Shown here one piece after another: positions 44,826 through 52,871 of a stretch of 64,000 nt of DNA. Position numbers and translations under genes: made by a program. The notes below the pieces were generated by a model. The model worked only from the letters and a program-made list of their open reading frames with translations. It did not search any database and was not told the DNA's origin. The stretch comes from DATFDN01 sp963767645 (GTDB lineage: Bacteria; Pseudomonadota; Alphaproteobacteria; Acetobacterales; Acetobacteraceae): positions 372,001 to 436,000 of the forward strand of contig CAVYEW010000004.1 of assembly GCA_963767645.1 (NCBI GenBank). The letters run 5' to 3'. Position 1 is the first letter of the stretch, and every line of letters begins with the position of its first letter.

Positions 44826-44870
44826 TTGCAAAAGAAGGGGTTCCGCAAGGTTGTCATAAAACCGGTTATG
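44826..44870. other. Possible recombinase or regulatory site upstream of the serine recombinase
   Basis: This holds TTGCAAAAG (44826-44834), identical to 43130-43138 on the far side of the IS, and the near-palindrome CATAAAACCGGTTATG (44855-44870). In the pre-insertion state these lie within ~100 bp upstream of the recombinase, the usual place for a res site. Purely suggestive. The rest of the 199-bp gap to the next gene holds nothing recognisable. Confidence 0.25.
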
Positions 44871-44985
44871 CAGTGGCGGCCTGCCCACTTGAAAATTACG
44901 TGGCCATTGTCGACCCTCACGTTCACACGGAGTCGGTCGGAGGCCGACATTCAACCCGAGACACACCGAAAGACGAATAGCCACC

Positions 44986-46197
44986 CTACCTCTGTGGGAA
45001 CGCCTGATCGAGACACCGCGCGAGATGGGTGTCCAGCCGGCGTAGCGTGGCCTCCCAGGCATAGCCGTCCTCCATGGCCCGCCGAGCCGCCTCGCCTAGC
45101 TTGGGGTGGCGTCCGTCCAGGATAGCGGCCACGGCGCGCGCGGTCTGCTCGGCGCCGTCGGCGACCAGGAGATGCGTCCCCGGTTCGGCGCGCACGCCCT
45201 CGAAGGCCTGCGGCGAGGCGACGACCGGACGACCCATCGCCATCGCTTCCAGCACCTTGTTCTGGATGCCTCGCGCCATGCGCAACGGGCTCACGCATAC
45301 GCTGGCGTGGGCGATGTACGGCTGCACCTCGGGAACCCGTCCCGTCACATGCACGCCGGGAACCTCGGCAAGCTCCTTGACCGCCGCGGACGGGTTGGCG
45401 CCGACGATCCAGAACCGCGGCGCCGGCCGGCGCGCGCGCAAGCGGGGCATCACCTCGGCGGTGAACCAGCGAACCGCGTCGATATTCGGCCAATAGTCCA
45501 TGTGGCCGGTAAAGACGATGTGCGGCCCGGAATTGGGGAAAGGATCGGGCCAGGCCCGCGCGGACGAGAAAGCCTCGAGATCGACGCCGTTCTCGACCCA
45601 ATCGATCCTCTCGCGCGCCTCCGGCGCCAATTCGGCGAAACGGGCGGCTTCCGGCGGCGACACCAGCAGCGTCACCGTGCTCGCGGCCGCTGCCTGCCGC
45701 TCGAAGCCGAGCAGGTTGCGCGCCTCGCGCCGCCAGATGGCGCGCATCGGTCCACGATCCCGGCGCGCGTACATCGCCCATTTCTCGGAATCGACATCGA
45801 CCATGTCCAGGATCGTCGGCAGCTTGGCCCCAAGCACGTAGGGCGCCATTGCCGCCGTATAGACCAGCGCGGCATCCATGCCCTGAGCGAGCTGGCCCTG
45901 GGTCCAGCGTCGCAGCTCGGCGCTTCGGTAGTAGTCCAGCATCAGCGAACGGCCCGGCCTGGCGCGCAGCAGCGCCTTCAGACGCTGCCGCCGGCGAGCA
46001 ATGCCGAAGGCGCCGACCTCGCCGCAAAGCCGGCGCAGGCTCGCCACTCCGTCCCAGTCGGCGGGATCGTCCACCAGGCAGCCGAGGCGGATGTCGAAGC
46101 GATCGGCAAGATGGACGATGAAATTATACGCACGCAGCTTCTCGCCCTTGTCAGGCGGGAACGGGATGCGATGAGCGAGCAGCAGCAAACGGGGCAC
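44986..46197 (-). CDS. Family 1 glycosyltransferase, TIGR03087-like (PEP-CTERM/XrtA-associated type)
   Basis: 403-residue GT-B glycosyltransferase. LLLLAHRIPFPPDKGEKLRA is the hallmark N-terminus of the Stp1/TIGR03087 group. ILDMVDVDSEKWAMYA, IVFTGHMDYWPNIDAVRWF and PLRMARGIQNKVLEAMAMG are its conserved donor-site motifs. That family is often found with exosortase loci, but no exosortase is in view. Its start overlaps the hddA stop by ~47 bases, so a role in adding heptose or another sugar to an envelope glycan is plausible. Confidence 0.85.
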   Translation of the reverse strand: MPRLLLLAHRIPFPPDKGEKLRAYNFIVHLADRFDIRLGCLVDDPADWDGVASLRRLCGEVGAFGIARRRQRLKALLRARPGRSLMLDYYRSAELRRWTQGQLAQGMDAALVYTAAMAPYVLGAKLPTILDMVDVDSEKWAMYARRDRGPMRAIWRREARNLLGFERQAAAASTVTLLVSPPEAARFAELAPEARERIDWVENGVDLEAFSSARAWPDPFPNSGPHIVFTGHMDYWPNIDAVRWFTAEVMPRLRARRPAPRFWIVGANPSAAVKELAEVPGVHVTGRVPEVQPYIAHASVCVSPLRMARGIQNKVLEAMAMGRPVVASPQAFEGVRAEPGTHLLVADGAEQTARAVAAILDGRHPKLGEAARRAMEDGYAWEATLRRLDTHLARCLDQAFPQR

Positions 46198-47311
46198 GCG
46201 GCATCTCTTGTGCTGGAGGAAGTTGGGCGGATCGGTGGACGACCCACGCCTCGCTGCCGCTCCCCGTCAGCCGGACTGGATAGGTCGGGCTTCCAGCCGC
46301 TTGCAAGCAGGTTATCAGGCGCGCGCGCCGCTCCGGCTGCACCAGGCACATCACGAAGCCGCCGCCGCCTGCGCCGGACACCTTCACCGCCGTCGCCCCG
46401 GCCGAGCGGGCCAGACGCTCCAATCTCTCGGTCTCGGCCGTGACGATCCCCGCCGCCGTCTGCTTTTTCGCCTGCCAGGATCGGTCGAACGCGGCGGCGA
46501 ACGCGGCGAGATCGCCCGCGAGCAGCGCGTCGCACATCTCGGCAACGCCTTCCTTCAGCCGGTGCATCCCGCCCAGCGCTGTGCCGCTCCCATGGTCGAG
46601 GTTGCGCGCCTGCTCGGCAATGATGCGCGAGGAGGCGCGTGCCTGACCCGAGAAGCACACCACCAGCGAGGCCTCCAGCTCCCGCGCGATCGCGGGTGCG
46701 AGGCGCAGTCTGTCCACCACCACATCGCCGCGCGGCGGGAAGCGCATCATGTTCACCCCGCCATAGGCCGCCGCGTATTGGTCCTGCCGGCCGCCGGCCA
46801 GGCCAAGCTCCCGCCGCTCGATGTCGCAGGCGAGCGCAGCCGTCTGACGCGGGGTGAGCGAGCGGCCGAGGAACGCCGCATAGGCCTCCACCAGCGCGAC
46901 CACCAGCGCCGAGGACGAGCCGAGGCCGGAGCCGAGCGGCGCATCGACCGAGGTGGTCACGGTCAGCGCCAGCGGCGCACCGCCATGATACTCGCGCATC
47001 ATGCGCTCATAGACGCCGCGGTGCAGATCAAGGCCCGAGCCCGGCAGCCAAGCCGCCGGGACATGCCGCTCCGTCCGTTCCAGGTCGCAGGCATCGAACA
47101 CGAGCCAGCCATCGTCGCGCGCGGCGACCGAGGCGAAGGCGTAGCGGTCGATGGTGGCGTTCAGCACGGCGCCGCCGAAGCGGTCGGCATAGCTCGGCAG
47201 GTCGGTGCCGCCCCCGGCCAGACCCAGCCGCAGCGGCGCCCGCGCCCGCGCCAGGCGCATGGGCGCGGCGGCAGCGTCGCGGCGCGCGTCGGCGGTGAAG
47301 GATCGTGCCAT
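46151..47311 (-). CDS. hddA: D-glycero-D-manno-heptose 7-phosphate kinase (GHMP kinase)
   Basis: 386-residue GHMP kinase that phosphorylates heptose 7-phosphate at C1. RAPLRLGLAGGGTDLPSY is the typical HddA start, VDAPLGSGLGSSSALVVALV the GHMP phosphate loop and KVSGAGGGGFVM motif 3. The assignment is strengthened by gmhA and an hddC-gmhB fusion next door. ATG 47311 is chosen; ATG 47260 (MRLARARAPL) is possible. It diverges from gmhA with 52 bp between starts. Confidence 0.9.
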   Translation of the reverse strand: MARSFTADARRDAAAAPMRLARARAPLRLGLAGGGTDLPSYADRFGGAVLNATIDRYAFASVAARDDGWLVFDACDLERTERHVPAAWLPGSGLDLHRGVYERMMREYHGGAPLALTVTTSVDAPLGSGLGSSSALVVALVEAYAAFLGRSLTPRQTAALACDIERRELGLAGGRQDQYAAAYGGVNMMRFPPRGDVVVDRLRLAPAIARELEASLVVCFSGQARASSRIIAEQARNLDHGSGTALGGMHRLKEGVAEMCDALLAGDLAAFAAAFDRSWQAKKQTAAGIVTAETERLERLARSAGATAVKVSGAGGGGFVMCLVQPERRARLITCLQAAGSPTYPVRLTGSGSEAWVVHRSAQLPPAQEMPRAPFAAARSSHPVPA

Positions 47312-47363
47312 CCCGCAACGGATTAGCTTGCCAACGGTGAACAAACCGCTATCAGGCGACCCT

Positions 47364-47966
47364 ATGGAGCTGCACGATCAGGGCTTCGCTGCCGACTTCC
47401 TCGCGCGCTCGGCCGAAGCCGCCGCCGCGCTGGCCGCCGATACGGAGGCGCGCAGGGTATTGGCGGACATGGCGGCGCTGACCACCGCCGCCATGCGCGC
47501 CGGACGGAAGCTGATGATCGCCGGCAACGGCGGCAGCGCCGCCGATGCGCAGCACATCGCCGGCGAGTTCATCTCCAGGCTGATGTTCGACCGCGTGCCG
47601 CTGCCCGCGATCGCGCTCACGGCGGACAGCTCGGCGCTGACCGCCACTGCCAACGACTATGGCTACGAGTGCGTGTTCGACCGGCAGGTGCGCGGGTTGG
47701 CGCGGGACGGCGACGTATTCCTCGCCATCTCGACCTCCGGCCGCTCGCCCAACGTGCTGCGTGCCCTGGATGCCGCGCGCGCGGCCGGCGTCACCTGCCT
47801 CGGCTTCGCCGGGAAGGATGGCGGCGCGATGCAGGACAAATGCGCGAAGCTGTTCCGCGCGCCGGCGCAGGAGACGCCGATCATCCAGCAGCTCCACATC
47901 ACCGCGGCCCATCTGTTCTGCGCGCTGGTGGAGCGGGGCATGTTCCCCGACCGCGTTCCCCGTTGA
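47364..47966 (+). CDS. gmhA: Sedoheptulose 7-phosphate isomerase
   Basis: 200-residue SIS-domain isomerase converting sedoheptulose 7-phosphate to D-glycero-D-manno-heptose 7-phosphate, the first step to ADP- or GDP-heptose. MIAGNGGSAADAQHIAGEF, ALTADSSALTATANDYGYE and AISTSGRSPNVLRAL are GmhA motifs; TPIIQQLHITAAHLFC carries the C-terminal catalytic Gln/His. A double palindromic repeat separates it from the hddC-gmhB fusion. Confidence 0.93.
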   Translation: MELHDQGFAADFLARSAEAAAALAADTEARRVLADMAALTTAAMRAGRKLMIAGNGGSAADAQHIAGEFISRLMFDRVPLPAIALTADSSALTATANDYGYECVFDRQVRGLARDGDVFLAISTSGRSPNVLRALDAARAAGVTCLGFAGKDGGAMQDKCAKLFRAPAQETPIIQQLHITAAHLFCALVERGMFPDRVPR

Positions 47967-47978
47967 CGCGCCGTTTCA

Positions 47979-48066
47979 CCCCTCCCCTTTCCCCTCCCGC
48001 AAGGGGAGGGGGACGAGGCGGGCAACTTCCCCTCCCCTTGCGGGAGGGGGCCGGGGGGAGGGGCCT
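47979..48066. repeat. GC-rich palindromic dispersed repeat, copy 5 (double)
   Basis: CCCCTCCCCTTTCCCCTCCC and its G-rich partner are followed by a second unit, CCCCTCCCCTTGCGGGAGGG then GGCCGGGGGGAGGGG. They fill the gmhA-hddC gap and end 7 bp before the GTG start. Confidence 0.7.
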
Positions 48067-48072
48067 CTCGGC

Positions 48073-49284
48073 GTGATCCGCCAATGCGTGATCCTGGCCG
48101 GCGGGCAGGGCACGCGCCTCGGCGCGCTCGCCGCCGCGACGCCCAAGCCGGTCCTGGAGATCGGCGGCCGCCCGTTCCTGTTCTGGCTGATGCGGGAGAT
48201 GCAGCGCTTCGGCATCGACCGCTTCCTCATCCTCGCCGGCCACCTCGCGGCGGTGCTGGAGTGCGAGGTGCGGGCGCTGGCGCCGCTCCTGCCCAAGCCG
48301 GCTGCCATCGACATCATCACAGAGCCGACTCAGGCCGGCACCGGCGGCGCACTTCTCGGCGCCGCCGACTGGCTGGACGAGCGATTTCTGCTGTCCAACG
48401 GCGACAGCCTGTTCGACGCCAATGTGGCACGCCTGCTGCGCGATGCGGCGGACGACGCACCGGACGTGCTCGGCCGCCTGCTGCTGCGGCATACCGGGGA
48501 CGCCGCGCGCTACGGAGCGGTAACGCTCGCGGCTGATCGCGTGCAGGCCTTCCGCGAACGCCCGGCATCGGGCGAGGCCGGGGTGGTGAACGCCGGCATC
48601 TACGCCCTGGACCGCCGCATCCTCGGCCATCTCGCCCGAGCCTGCTCCCTGGAACGCGACGTGCTGCCCCTGCTCGCCGCGAGGGGGGCGTTGCGCGGCA
48701 CGCTGGCGCCGGGCTGGTTCGTCGATATCGGCGTGCCGGACGATCTGGCGCACGCACGGGCAGCGCTGCCGGCCCGGCTGCATCGGCCCGCGCTGTTCCT
48801 GGACCGCGATGGCGTGCTCAACATCGACCACGGCCATGTCGGCACCAGGGAGCGCTTCGAGTGGATCGGCGGCGCGATCGATGCCGTGCGCCTGGCCACC
48901 GAGGCGGGCTGGCACGTCTTCATCGTCACCAATCAGTCGGGCGTCGCGCGCGGCTTTTATGACGAGGACGCAGTACGGACGCTGCTGGCCTGGATCGCCG
49001 ATGAGATCCGCCGCGCCGGCGGCACGATCGACGATGCCCGCTACTGCCCCTATCACCCCGAGGCCAAGTTGCCGGCCTACCGGCGCGCGAGCGCATGGCG
49101 CAAGCCCGCACCGGGGATGCTGCTCGACCTCATGCGCGCCTGGGACCTCGACGCCTCACGCTGCGTGTTGGTCGGCGATCAGCCGAGCGACCTCGCAGCC
49201 GCCGAGGCGGCCGGGGTGAGGGGCCACCTGTTTCCCGGCGGCGATCTGCGGCGGTTCGTCGCCCGCCTTCTGCCGCGCGCATAA
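48073..49284 (+). CDS. Fused heptose 1-phosphate guanylyltransferase and heptose bisphosphate phosphatase
   Basis: 403-residue bifunctional protein. Residues 1-~235 are a nucleotidyltransferase (VILAGGQGTRLGALAAATPK, SNGDSLFD) like HddC. From ~238 a HAD phosphatase like GmhB follows, with LFLDRDGVLNID (nucleophile Asp244), FIVTNQSGVARGFY, CPYHPEA (Cys/His zinc site) and VGDQPSD. Together with gmhA and hddA it completes sedoheptulose 7-P to NDP-heptose at this locus. HddA plus HddC points to GDP-alpha-heptose; ADP use is not excluded. Start GTG 48073. The frame is also open upstream through the repeat but without domain likeness. Confidence 0.88.
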   Translation: MIRQCVILAGGQGTRLGALAAATPKPVLEIGGRPFLFWLMREMQRFGIDRFLILAGHLAAVLECEVRALAPLLPKPAAIDIITEPTQAGTGGALLGAADWLDERFLLSNGDSLFDANVARLLRDAADDAPDVLGRLLLRHTGDAARYGAVTLAADRVQAFRERPASGEAGVVNAGIYALDRRILGHLARACSLERDVLPLLAARGALRGTLAPGWFVDIGVPDDLAHARAALPARLHRPALFLDRDGVLNIDHGHVGTRERFEWIGGAIDAVRLATEAGWHVFIVTNQSGVARGFYDEDAVRTLLAWIADEIRRAGGTIDDARYCPYHPEAKLPAYRRASAWRKPAPGMLLDLMRAWDLDASRCVLVGDQPSDLAAAEAAGVRGHLFPGGDLRRFVARLLPRA

Positions 49285-49430
49285 AAAAGCGGGCGGCGCG
49301 CGCACGGCGCACCGCCCGAAGTTTGTCGCCGGAGGCGACTTGGGGAGGAAAGCCAGCGGCCGGGGGGTGCCGGTCGTGGCGTCTTCCCCTATAGTGCGGA
49401 AAGGTTGCCAAAGCGTTAATAGGGCCAGCA

Positions 49431-50630
49431 ATGCAGCTACCGCCACGTACCGGCCCGTTGGTCGGGCTGAAAGTCGTGGAGATCGGCCACTACATCGCGG
49501 CGCCGTTCTGTACTCGCACCATCGCCGATCTCGGCGCCGAGGTGATCAAGATCGAGCCGCCGGGCGGCGACCCGGTCCGCGGCTGGGGGGCGGCGAAGGA
49601 CGGACACTCCGTTTGGTTCAGCATCCACGGACGCAACAAGCTGTCTGTCACGCTCGACCTCAAGCGCCAGCGCGACTTGGCTCTGGCACTCGCGGCGCGG
49701 GCCGACGTGCTCGTCGAGAATCTGCGCGCCGGGCAGCTCGAACGTCTGGGCCTCGGGCCGGAGGCGCTGCACCGGGCCAATCCGCGCCTGGTGATCGCGC
49801 GCATCTCCGGCTACGGGCAGGACGGGCCGTACCGCGACAAGCCCGCCTTCGGCGCCATCGGCGAGGCAATGGGCGGCATCCGCCATCTGACCGCGCATCC
49901 GGCCGGCGCCACCGAGCTGCCGCCGCCGCGCTGCGGGATCTCCATCAGCGACGACTTGGCCGGGCTCTATGCCGCAATCGGCCTGCTCGCCGCCTTGTGG
50001 CAGCGGGATGGGGCCGGGACCGGACGCGGGCGGGTCGTCGACGTCAACCTCGTCGATAGCGTGTTCAGCCTCATGGAAGGGATGCTGCCTGAATACGCGC
50101 TGGATCAGCGCGTGCGCCAGCCGGCAGGCGCCGCCATTGCCACCGCCGCGCCGACCAACACCTATCCCTGCGCCGACGGCAAGTGGCTGTGCATCGCCGG
50201 CAACTCCGACCTGATCTTCGCCCGGCTGATGGCCGCGATCGGCCGTCCCGATCTTGCCGCCGACCCGGCCTACGCCAGCAACGCCGACCGCTGTGTGCGC
50301 CGCGAGGCGCTGGATGCCGCCATCGCCGCCTGGACGCGCACGCTTCCCGCCAAGGCGGCGCAAGACCGGCTCGAAGCCGCCGACGTGCCCTGCTCGCGCC
50401 TCTACGACATCGCCGACTGCGCGAACGATCCGCATTTCCTCGCCCGCAGATCGGTCCTGTCCGTGGAGGACCCGCTGATCGGTCCGACCCTGCATCCAGG
50501 GCCGGCCATCCGTCTGGACGGCGATCCGCCCGAGGCAGCGATCGGCTGGACCGGTCCGGCGGCGGGCGCGCACACGGATTATGTGCTGCACGACCTGCTC
50601 GTCCGGCCCCGCGCTCCCTCCGAGGAGTGA
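49431..50630 (+). CDS. Family III CoA-transferase (CaiB/BaiF)
   Basis: 399-residue CoA-transferase. VVEIGHYIAAPFCTRTIADL and GAEVIKIEPPGGDPVRGW open the fold; the catalytic Asp is expected in GISISDDLAGLYAAIG (174 or 175). NTYPCADGKWLCIAGN and the C-terminal half are complete. It moves CoA between acyl groups; the acids involved are unknown. The gene is preceded by 146 bp of intergenic DNA with a GC hairpin at 49291-49320. Confidence 0.9.
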   Translation: MQLPPRTGPLVGLKVVEIGHYIAAPFCTRTIADLGAEVIKIEPPGGDPVRGWGAAKDGHSVWFSIHGRNKLSVTLDLKRQRDLALALAARADVLVENLRAGQLERLGLGPEALHRANPRLVIARISGYGQDGPYRDKPAFGAIGEAMGGIRHLTAHPAGATELPPPRCGISISDDLAGLYAAIGLLAALWQRDGAGTGRGRVVDVNLVDSVFSLMEGMLPEYALDQRVRQPAGAAIATAAPTNTYPCADGKWLCIAGNSDLIFARLMAAIGRPDLAADPAYASNADRCVRREALDAAIAAWTRTLPAKAAQDRLEAADVPCSRLYDIADCANDPHFLARRSVLSVEDPLIGPTLHPGPAIRLDGDPPEAAIGWTGPAAGAHTDYVLHDLLVRPRAPSEE

Positions 50631-50747
50631 CCGCGCTTTAAGCCGGTTTCCGCGAAACACCGCTTGCGTCGCGCCCGACCGCGCGCCATCACTTACGCAG
50701 GGTGCGTTGCCGGTCAGGTCTGCGCACCGCGCGCGTCAGGAGGGATC

Positions 50748-50996
50748 ATGGGCAGTTTCAGCATTTGGCACTGGATGGTGGTGCTGATGGTCGTCCTGCT
50801 GCTGTTCGGCAGCGGCAAGGTCAGCACCCTGATGGGGGACTTCGCCAAGGGCATCAAGTCCTTCAAGAAGAACATGGCCGACGAGGACGACGTGCCGATG
50901 ACCCCCGCGGATGTCGAGCGCCCGACCACGATCGCCGCGCCCCAGCCTACCGCAACCGCCCGCGCGACCGAGAGTGTCGGCGCCCGTCACGGCTGA
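50748..50996 (+). CDS. tatA: Sec-independent translocase subunit TatA
   Basis: 82-residue TatA: IWHWMVVLMVVLLLFGSGKV is the single N-terminal helix ending in the FG-SGK hinge, then the amphipathic helix (STLMGDFAKGIKSFKKNM) and an acidic DEDD before a disordered tail. AGGAGGG precedes the ATG. tatB and tatC are not adjacent, as is common when tatA is separate. At least two Tat-type precursors (the TRAP binding protein and the amidohydrolase) are encoded in this window. Confidence 0.93.
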   Translation: MGSFSIWHWMVVLMVVLLLFGSGKVSTLMGDFAKGIKSFKKNMADEDDVPMTPADVERPTTIAAPQPTATARATESVGARHG

Positions 50997-51060
50997 TTGC
51001 GTACCGCCGGGCCTCATACCGGCGGTTGTCTAACGGGTTGACACTGCAACGCAGGTGCAT

Positions 51061-51080
51061 TCCGTTGGCCCTCCAACGGA
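51061..51080 (+). promoter_or_regulatory. Hairpin immediately before the acetamidase start
   Basis: TCCGTTGG and CCAACGGA form a perfect 8-bp stem with loop CCCT. The 3' arm carries the start of the GGAGAAG ribosome-binding site, so folding could hide it. A consensus-like TTGACA lies at 51038-51043. A regulatory function is inferred. Confidence 0.35.
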
Positions 51081-51088
51081 GAAGCGCC

Positions 51089-52045
51089 ATGACCGCCCGA
51101 CGTGTCTTGCCCACCCCGAGCACTGTGCGCTGGGGGACTTTCGAGGCGACATACCCACCGCTGCTCACGATCGCCTCCGGTGAGACTGTGGTGTTGGAGA
51201 CCGTTTCCGGCGGGCCGGAGGTTATGCCGCCCGTCGAGTCCGGCCTCGCCATTCCGCCCGCGCTGACGGCCATCCACAATGCCGGCTTGCCGCGCGTCGG
51301 CGGGCACATCCTGACCGGGCCGGTCGCGGTCTCCGGCGCCGAGCCGGGCGATATGCTTGAGGTGCGGGTCGAAAAGGTCGAGCTTGGCGCCGACTGGGGC
51401 TATTGCGGCTTCCGTCCCCTGGCCGGAACCCTGCCCGAGGATTTCCCCGAGCGTTTCCTCAGCCACATCAGGGTGGACCGCGCCCGCCGGTGCTGCCTTC
51501 TGCCGTGGGGAATGGAGCTGCCGCTCGCGCCGTTCTTCGGCGTGATGGGCGTCGCCCCACCGCCTGAGTGGGGCACCATCTCCACCATCGAGCCTCGCGC
51601 CCACGGGGGCAACCTCGACAATAAGGAGTTGGGCGAGGGAGCACGGCTGTTCCTTCCCGTCTTCGTCCCCGGCGCGAACTTCTCGGCCGGCGACGGCCAT
51701 GGCGTGCAGGGGGACGGGGAGGTGTGCATCAACGCCCTGGAGATGTGCCTCACCGGCACCTTCACTCTGGTGCTGCACAAGGGCGGCGGCGCACGCGATC
51801 CGCTCCTGCGCTATCCGCGGGCGGAGACGGACACGCATTTCATCAGCATGGGAATGCACGAGGATCTGGACGAGGCCATGCGAACCGCGCTGCGCGAGAT
51901 GATTGCGTTCATCACCGGACGCACCAACCTGTCCCGCCAGCAAGCCTATCAGTTCTGTTCGCTGGCGGTCGATTTCCACGTCACCCAGACGGTCAATCGG
52001 GAAAAAGGCGTACATGGCTTGCTTTCCAAGCGCTTATTGGCTTAG
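51089..52045 (+). CDS. Acetamidase/formamidase family protein
   Basis: 318-residue FmdA/AmdA-type amidase. HNAGLPRVGGHILTGPVAVS, PEWGTISTIEPRAHGGNLDN and FSAGDGHGVQGDGEV are the family's metal-binding and active-site blocks (HGGN and the GDxHxxxGDGE stretch). It releases ammonia from a short amide. GGAGAAG precedes the ATG, partly inside a hairpin. There are no amide-transport genes nearby. Confidence 0.9.
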   Translation: MTARRVLPTPSTVRWGTFEATYPPLLTIASGETVVLETVSGGPEVMPPVESGLAIPPALTAIHNAGLPRVGGHILTGPVAVSGAEPGDMLEVRVEKVELGADWGYCGFRPLAGTLPEDFPERFLSHIRVDRARRCCLLPWGMELPLAPFFGVMGVAPPPEWGTISTIEPRAHGGNLDNKELGEGARLFLPVFVPGANFSAGDGHGVQGDGEVCINALEMCLTGTFTLVLHKGGGARDPLLRYPRAETDTHFISMGMHEDLDEAMRTALREMIAFITGRTNLSRQQAYQFCSLAVDFHVTQTVNREKGVHGLLSKRLLA

Positions 52046-52152
52046 CCTCAAGTTTTCCACAAGTTTCTTGCCGTAGCGTGCATTGTTTCGTTGCTCCGTG
52101 GCTCAGAAGCAAGATACCGTATCTGGTGTACCGAGCTACGGGAGACCCCAAA

Positions 52153-52695
52153 ATGGAGTGGACGGACGAGACTATTGCGCGACTCCGGGCATTGTGGGGG
52201 GAAGGACATTCCACGGCCGAGATCGGCCGCCGCCTCGGCGTTTCAAAGAACGCGGTGGTCGGCAAGGCGCATCGGCTTGATCTGACGTCGCGGCCCTCAC
52301 CGATCCGGCCGTCGCCCGAAGGCACGCGCGCCCGTCCGCCTGCGCGGCGGGGGGCGGGTCCTACCTTGCCGCCGCTTGCAAGCACCCGGCCCACGCCGCT
52401 CGCCGGAAGCAGCCCCAGCGCTGCGCGGGCACCCAGCGCCGTGACGCCCCGCAGCTTCGGCGCGCTCGCGCTGAAGCCGGCGTCCAACCCCCAGCCCGCT
52501 CCGGCGCCGCGCCTCGCCGCGGTAGCACCGCGCCCCTATGGGCGGGTCATTACCTGCTGCTGGCCGATCGGAGAGCCGGGGACCCGGAGCTTCCGTTTCT
52601 GCGAGGCGGAATCGGTGCCCGGCAAGCCGTACTGCACCGAACACGCGGAGCTGGCCTACGTGAAGGTGCGCGACCGGCGCGAGGACGCGGCCTGA
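52153..52695 (+). CDS. gcrA: GcrA cell-cycle transcription factor
   Basis: 180-residue GcrA. The N-terminal HTH MEWTDETIARLRALWGEG and SAEIGxxLG-type EIGRRLGVSKNAVVGKAHRL are near-identical to the family. A long Pro/Ala linker leads to the C-terminal CCWPIGEPGT ... FCEAESVPGKPYCTEHAEL sigma-70-binding domain. In Caulobacter, GcrA works with CcrM methylation at GANTC. The palindrome GATACCGTATC at 52113-52123 in its leader may be regulatory. Confidence 0.93.
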   Translation: MEWTDETIARLRALWGEGHSTAEIGRRLGVSKNAVVGKAHRLDLTSRPSPIRPSPEGTRARPPARRGAGPTLPPLASTRPTPLAGSSPSAARAPSAVTPRSFGALALKPASNPQPAPAPRLAAVAPRPYGRVITCCWPIGEPGTRSFRFCEAESVPGKPYCTEHAELAYVKVRDRREDAA

Positions 52696-52871
52696 GGCCT
52701 ATCGGCCCGAGCGTTCGCCGCCTCGTCCATTCCGTCCTTGCAGGTGGTCCCGGGGGCGTCCCCTTCCTGACCTGAGACGCTCCGGGACCGAGACGTCCCG
52801 CGGCGCGGCGCGGCCCGTTTCCGGCCGGCCGCCCCTTGAACAGCAGGGGCAAGCGGGGTCAAGATGGTCGG

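Noticed and set aside
49285..49330. Intrinsic terminator after the hddC-gmhB gene
   Set aside because: The GC hairpin is preceded by an A-run and not followed by a T-run on the plus strand. It would work only on the minus strand, where no gene reads in.
52696..52871. Gene between gcrA and ppx/gppA
   Set aside because: Only short GC-rich frames and hairpins. The TTG-started extension of ppx/gppA at 52836 has no conservation signal.
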